A stretch of 64,000 nucleotides of DNA, taken from NCBI RefSeq assembly GCF_049243985.1, contig NC_135371.1:4365501-4429500 (forward strand). The letters are read 5' to 3'. Below are positions 53,513 through 64,000 of this stretch, one piece after another. Below the pieces are notes generated by a model. The model was not told where the DNA came from. It did no database searches and worked only from the letters and a program-made list of their open reading frames with translations. A program made the translations under genes and the position numbers. The stretch is from Paroedura picta. Taxonomy: Eukaryota > Chordata > Lepidosauria > Squamata > Gekkonidae. Numbering within the stretch: position 1 is the stretch's first letter; every line of letters starts with the position of its first letter.

Positions 53513-54834
53513 CAGAATTTGGGCATGAACCTTAGCCTAATAATATAGATTTCTAGGAATAGGCACGATATATCAAATAGTACATCAAAAGTGCCTTCTG
53601 ATACTGCAGGAAACACTAAATATGATGGGAAATGTTACCAATCTCCCCACCAATTCTTTGAACCAAATAGCCGAATTATGCCTTCAGAACTATTTCCAAT
53701 TTCAGGATGAAGTTTTCTGGGCAAATATCAGGAGCAGGAACGGGTAGCAGATTCACCCCTAAATTTGCAAATGTGTTTTATCAGTCAGTTGGAAAATCTA
53801 TCTATATTGGGTCCTGCCAATCCATGGAAGGATAACATCACGATAACATCAAGAGACTTGGATGGTGTCTTTATAATTCGGAAGAAGAACACACACATAC
53901 ACATTTCACTTAATTCTCATGCTGGTTTCCTCCTCCCTTAACTGGGCACTGGGCAAGATTGCATCATCCTTTTTGGCTTTCATCATGCGACATAAAATCG
54001 TGACCGTATTACCTGACGACATGCCGGGCCTCTGATTGGCCCTCCAGTGGGAGGGCCCTCCCCACTGAGGGCCAATCAGAGGGCTGTCACATCCTCAGGT
54101 ACCACGCTAAGGAGCACTTTTCATGTTTAGAAAGGTGTCCCTTCAGCATAAATTCCTAGACATTTTGGATTTTCCCTTGCCTTCAATTTTCAGTGGAAAC
54201 TGGGTCCACTAGAAGATGGGTAGGGGGTTAAGGACCCCTTTGACTTTTTGTTCCCACAAGGAACTCTGTGCATGTTCTGAGGAACCAAGTACAGCATAGG
54301 GAAGGTGTTTGGCTGAGTTCAACTGTACTGCTTCTCATTAGAATATCTCAGTGCTGTTGTTGCTATGTGCTCTAGTTACACCTCTGCCGTGCTACTCTGT
54401 ATTTTGTTTTGTCTTTTCCCACCCCTTTTGAATCCAACCACCCATTCCAGAGCTACCACAGGGAATGCCCATGACTGGGCAGCTGCCAGAAAAATCTTTG
54501 CTCAGATGGCCAAAGCAGAGCGGGAGAGGTGGGCGCCATGCAGGTCTTTCCTGTGATGAGCAAAGCCTTGACTTGAACATGAGAACTGACTGGTAGGCGG
54601 TGAAGTCTTCACAGAATGAGATTGACAGGTGGGTCCCATCAGGAGCCAGACAGAAACTAACTTGAGTATCCAAGTTGTCTTTCAGGGCAGGCCCATGAAG
54701 AGTGCCTTAAAGCAGTCTAGACTTGATATCAGCGGGAAAATATTCCTTGCAATATGGAAACTAACATGTTCCTAATATCATATTGGCAATGGCTCCAGTT
54801 CAATGTTAAAACATTCATGGCACACTTAAGCTTT
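53513..54834. other. Intergenic stretch with one strong inverted repeat
   Basis: No gene was recognised. An inverted repeat at 54029-54082 is listed separately. 54365-54560 has a short open frame without family signature. Confidence 0.4.
54029..54082. repeat. Perfect 16-bp inverted repeat containing CCAAT
   Basis: Left arm CCTCTGATTGGCCCTC (54029-54044) and right arm GAGGGCCAATCAGAGG (54067-54082) are exact complements. The 22-bp centre is also nearly palindromic (agtggg/cccact). Each arm carries a CCAAT motif, one on each strand. Confidence 0.85.
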
Positions 54835-55085
54835 GAAGAAGAGTTTTTATACCCAACTTTTCACGGCCCGAAGGAATCTCAAAGCAGCTTACAATAAGCT
54901 TTCTTCCTCTCCCCACTACCCTGTGAGGTAGGAGAAGCTGAGAGAGCTCTGGGAGAAGCTGCTCCGTGAGAACTGCTTCTAACAGGACTGTGACTAGCCA
55001 AAGGTCACTCAACTGGCTGCACGTGAAGGAGCGGGGAATCAAACCCCGCTTGCCAGATTAGAAGCCACCGCTCCTAACCAAGCTG
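54835..55085 (-). repeat. tRNA-derived SINE (type 2)
   Basis: Reversed copy from 'tttttatacccaacttttca' to 'agccaccgctcctaacca'. Confidence 0.8.
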
Positions 55086-55600
55086 GATCCAGGAATGGTC
55101 AGTGGGAAAAGAAAAAAAACACTGAGAAAATCTCTGACCCCCCATCTCTGTTCTTGGCCTTCTTGAACAGTGCAATCCCAATCCTGCTTGAGGTCACTGA
55201 CTTCCATGACCTTCACAGGGTGTGCCCAGCCTTCCGCTATAACTCTGAAGTGACCTATGAAGCCAGGCTCCTGTCTGAGAGAGGGAGAGGACATCCCACC
55301 CGATGCCTCAAGGGGCAACCCATCCCATGCCTGAGCAGAAGCCTCAACAGAGACACCAATGAGACTCCCCAGAAGTCAAAGCATGGTGCCCTGTGGGACT
55401 ACCTGCCAGGGATCTTTCAACACATCTTCTGAGACCACAAAACACTGCCCCCGGCCTCCATCTCGGTCACCGCATGGAAGGATTCCGTGATCTATCCTGA
55501 GGTCTGAATGGGAAGTCACCAGGGGCACTCTCCAAAACGGTCTCAGCAAATCCCAGGCACCAGGACACCCTGGCACCTAGAAATGTCATTGTGGTGCTGG
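55086..55600. other. Unassigned sequence, possibly an old pseudogene
   Basis: Balanced base composition and a 92-codon plus-strand open frame (55154-55432; PILLEVTDFHDLHRVCPAF) set it apart from its AT-rich surroundings. No family was recognised. Confidence 0.3.
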
Positions 55601-55859
55601 AAATTGTTATCAGTCATTTACTGCAAGTGCTTTTAGGTTAATTTCGGTAGAAGGGCAAGGTTCATTTAGCTGGTAGATAGAGGTTAGCTTTTTGTTACCA
55701 TGGCAACCCAATTTATCCCGCTTTCCTTTATACACTACAAAGCATTTGAAGCAACGGTAAGGAAAAAGAGCAATGGAGACATTAGAATGAGGTGTTGTGG
55801 TAGCAATAATGGGAAAACATGGTCATGAAAATATAAAAGAAGGCGGGGGAGGGGGGAGA

Positions 55860-56080
55860 TAATAAGAGCTTGTTTTTTATGCCCTGCTTTTTACTCCCCA
55901 GCGGAGCCCCAAAGCACTTTACAAACACTTTTCCTTTTCTCTCCCCACAAGACACCCTGTGAGGTAGGTGGGGCTGGGAGAGCTCTGAGAGAACTGTGAC
56001 TGACCCAACAAGTCCACTTGTTGAAGAGGCGGGGGAAATTAAAAAAAACAGCTCTCCAGATTCTAAATCAAGCTCTCTAA
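55860..56080 (-). repeat. tRNA-derived SINE (type 2)
   Basis: 'tatgccctgctttttactcc' to the eroded head near 56080. Confidence 0.65.
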
Positions 56081-56584
56081 ATCAAGTCTTAATGATGAGT
56101 CTAAAATTTTGGCTTTAGAACCCACTCCTAAATTTGGGGGCGGAGGGGGAAAGCCAAAGAAATCATTAACAACAAAACTTACATTCTGTCTACTCCAATT
56201 CTTCTCCAAAGCCCTGACCCTTGGAAGCTTCCGGACCCTTGGCGTTGACCCTTGGCGTTGACCCGTGAGAAGACAGCGCCTGTCAGAAGACAGCATCTCC
56301 CTCTCCTACCTTCCCTCTTTCCCTTTCCTTCCTTCCTCCCTACTTTTCCGTTTTCTCCTCATCTCCTTTTGACCACTTGTTTCCACTTCCAAGTTGGCCG
56401 AGTGAGTCTGGAAGACGGCGCTGAGCCTGACCAGGGCTGCTGCCTCTGCCTCATGTTGGCCTCTAAATGTGGTATTTGTACGCTTCTCCTCGACAAAACA
56501 AACATTACAAATATAGCTTGGCTATTGCTGCGCCAATCCCAAAAGGTAAATATTTGTGACACAACCAATCCAAAGCCTACCATG

Positions 56585-56888
56585 TGAAAGCAGAGTCCAG
56601 AGAATGTCCACCAGGGGGCATCAGAGGGCATAGGGATTGAGCATAATTAGTTTAGGAACTTCCTGATGGTTTTCAAATAATCTCCTCCAATGTCCTGTCC
56701 AGGTCAGTAGGAGACTTCCTGCTCCTTTGAGCACACTTCCTCCCTGCTTGCCTCCAAAACCAACAGAAGAATGGCTGCAGACAGCAGTTAGGAAAGTTAA
56801 TTAGGTCTCTCTCTCTCTCCTTTCTTTACATAGTTGTTTTTCTTCATAATAAAACTCTTTTTTTAAACAGCCTGGTGCCCTGCTCTCA
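56585..56888 (+). mobile_element. Candidate solo LTR (retrovirus-like fossil)
   Basis: About 304 bp beginning TG and ending CA, with CATG on both sides (56581-56584, 56889-56892) as a possible 4-bp target duplication, and an AATAAA near its 3' third. No internal retroviral region is present, which fits a solo LTR left by recombination. The family is not determined; the short duplication would suit a gammaretrovirus-like element. It reads as an old fossil. Confidence 0.4.
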
Positions 56889-56939
56889 CATGTTAGGTTC
56901 AGAAAGCATGGATTTTGAAGCTAGATTCACCCAGTATTG

Positions 56940-57180
<241 letters not shown>

Positions 57181-57588
57181 TCCTTTGATTTATTACCCGG
57201 CCCTCCCGAATTTGCTGGCTCATGGCAAGTTACAATAAAAGAACGTAATACATGGGGGATGAGATGTGGCAGAAGCTGCCTGGCTCAGGCAAAAGGTTTT
57301 GCAGATAATTTTTACAAACATGTACCACACTTGCACTGGACTATCATTTTAATCATTTTCTATTCAAACATCACCGGTTGTAGAAACACACACACAAACA
57401 CAAAACACAGAAAAGGGTGTGTCCCCTCCATCTGAATTTTGTTTGCGTCTAAGGGTACGATAAGGTTTTTGTGCGGGTGCAAGATCTTTCCTTTAATGGT
57501 TTCATTTCTGTGCAGACCCTGGAGCTGCTGCTAACGCATGAGGTACAAGAGGAGTTCTTGTCAGATGCACAGTGGCTATGCAGTTTCT

Positions 57589-63235
<5,647 letters not shown>

Positions 63236-63299
63236 TTCTTGCTCTGAATGATCGTCCAGTACTGGTGCCGCTGCAGGACTAGAATATACTATCCTCTTC

Positions 63300-64000
63300 C
63301 TGGAGAGAAGTACATGGGAAAGAGAGAGAAGAGATACATTTTACCCCACAAATTCTGGTTTATGGCCCCCATGGGACTTTCCTGACCAGATAAACTGGCT
63401 GTATTTAAAATGGTGTTGGGATGATTTGACAGGTTTCCAATGCCTACAGAACGATTCTGATTACAAGTCTTATGATCTATCTCCTGTCACAGAAAGATCC
63501 TTAAAAAAAAATTCCTTCTTAGGGCTCTGCTCCAATTGATTGACGGGCCTGGCAAACAGGGGTCATGGCTTGGAGGCAGAGGGCCTGTTTTGGGCACGGA
63601 AGGTCCATGTTTCAACCCCCGGCATCTCCAGTGAAAGGGGAGAGGAAGGAGGTGCCGTGGGACCCTGGATACCTTAGTCAAGAGTACACAAGGCTGGCTT
63701 GGACAGGCTCCACAGAAGGCACCTTGGTATGTATAACGTATTGGGCCTGGCTGCCCTACAGGATTTGGGGTTTCCTGGTGATAAGGACCTACCGTGCACA
63801 TGCTGGATAATAAACTTTCAATGTGCCTTTGCGGCCGGGTTTCCCTGCGTGGAACAGGACACTCTCCTTCCAAAGTGCCCTGGGAGTGATCCCAATTTGG
63901 GAGTCCTTGGAATTTGGGGCGGGGAGGGACGAGGGACGTCAGCACTGAATAATGCTAGGGAATCCACCCTCCCAAGCAGCCCCTTTCTCCAGGGGAACTG
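63300..64000. other. Gene F upstream intron with a tRNA-like SINE
   Basis: 63550-63800 resembles the type 3 SINE ('ccggcatctccagtgaaagg'). No promoter block of the GGTTAA/TTCCTAGAG kind was found on the minus strand, so the first exon of gene F is probably outside the window. Confidence 0.45.

Overview
The window is nuclear DNA of a squamate reptile, probably a lizard; a gecko-like genome is possible but not shown. The evidence is the repeat mix: two Bov-B (RTE) LINE 3' ends, full-length SINEs with a Bov-B-type tail (Sauria-SINE type), many CR1 and L2-like 3' ends, tRNA-derived SINEs, and a very abundant palindromic hAT-type MITE with 8-bp target duplications. There are no operons, CRISPR arrays or prokaryotic features. 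All multi-exon gene models below are read from splice consensus and reading phase only.

The host content is a cluster of SCAN-domain C2H2 zinc-finger (ZNF) genes. On + lie gene B (coding 8226-13241, 21 finger units), gene C (19941-25118, two successive finger exons) and a compound locus D/E (41206-50660), in which two SCAN + linker cassettes precede one finger exon. On - lies gene F (63235 down to 57589), a paralogue of E that faces it tail to tail. All share one architecture: a SCAN exon carrying its own ATG and ending in phase 0, a short acidic linker exon ending in phase 1, then a finger exon. D, E and F keep about 65 extra residues before the SCAN that look like the N-terminal half of a retroelement capsid; B and C do not. 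A decayed finger exon lies at 1480-2330, and a duplicate of E's 3' UTR lies at 540-1090. Between C and D sits an unrelated unrecognised three-exon gene G (-, 36076 to 32294, 315 codons) with its own CCAAT/TATA-like promoter.

The three visible promoters of B, C and D/E (about 5.2, 17.4 and 40.3 kb) share a GGTTAA ... TTCCTAGAG block with 22-23 bp between the starts of its two halves. Each has the palindromic MITE 68-103 bp upstream. At B and D/E the MITE has become a 96-bp tandem array with the same 32-bp spacer. The D/E array has 17 units with a 768-bp higher-order repeat, still has terminal inverted repeats at both ends, and is flanked by a near-perfect 8-bp duplication, so it may have moved as one unit.

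The remaining sequence is interspersed repeats: CR1, L2-like, Bov-B, several SINE families, Penelope-like fragments with a hammerhead-ribozyme-like core, a candidate solo LTR, and long microsatellites including about 715 bp of GAAA/GGAA in a gene F intron. The ZNF proteins are expected to be nuclear DNA-binding, SCAN-dimerising factors.
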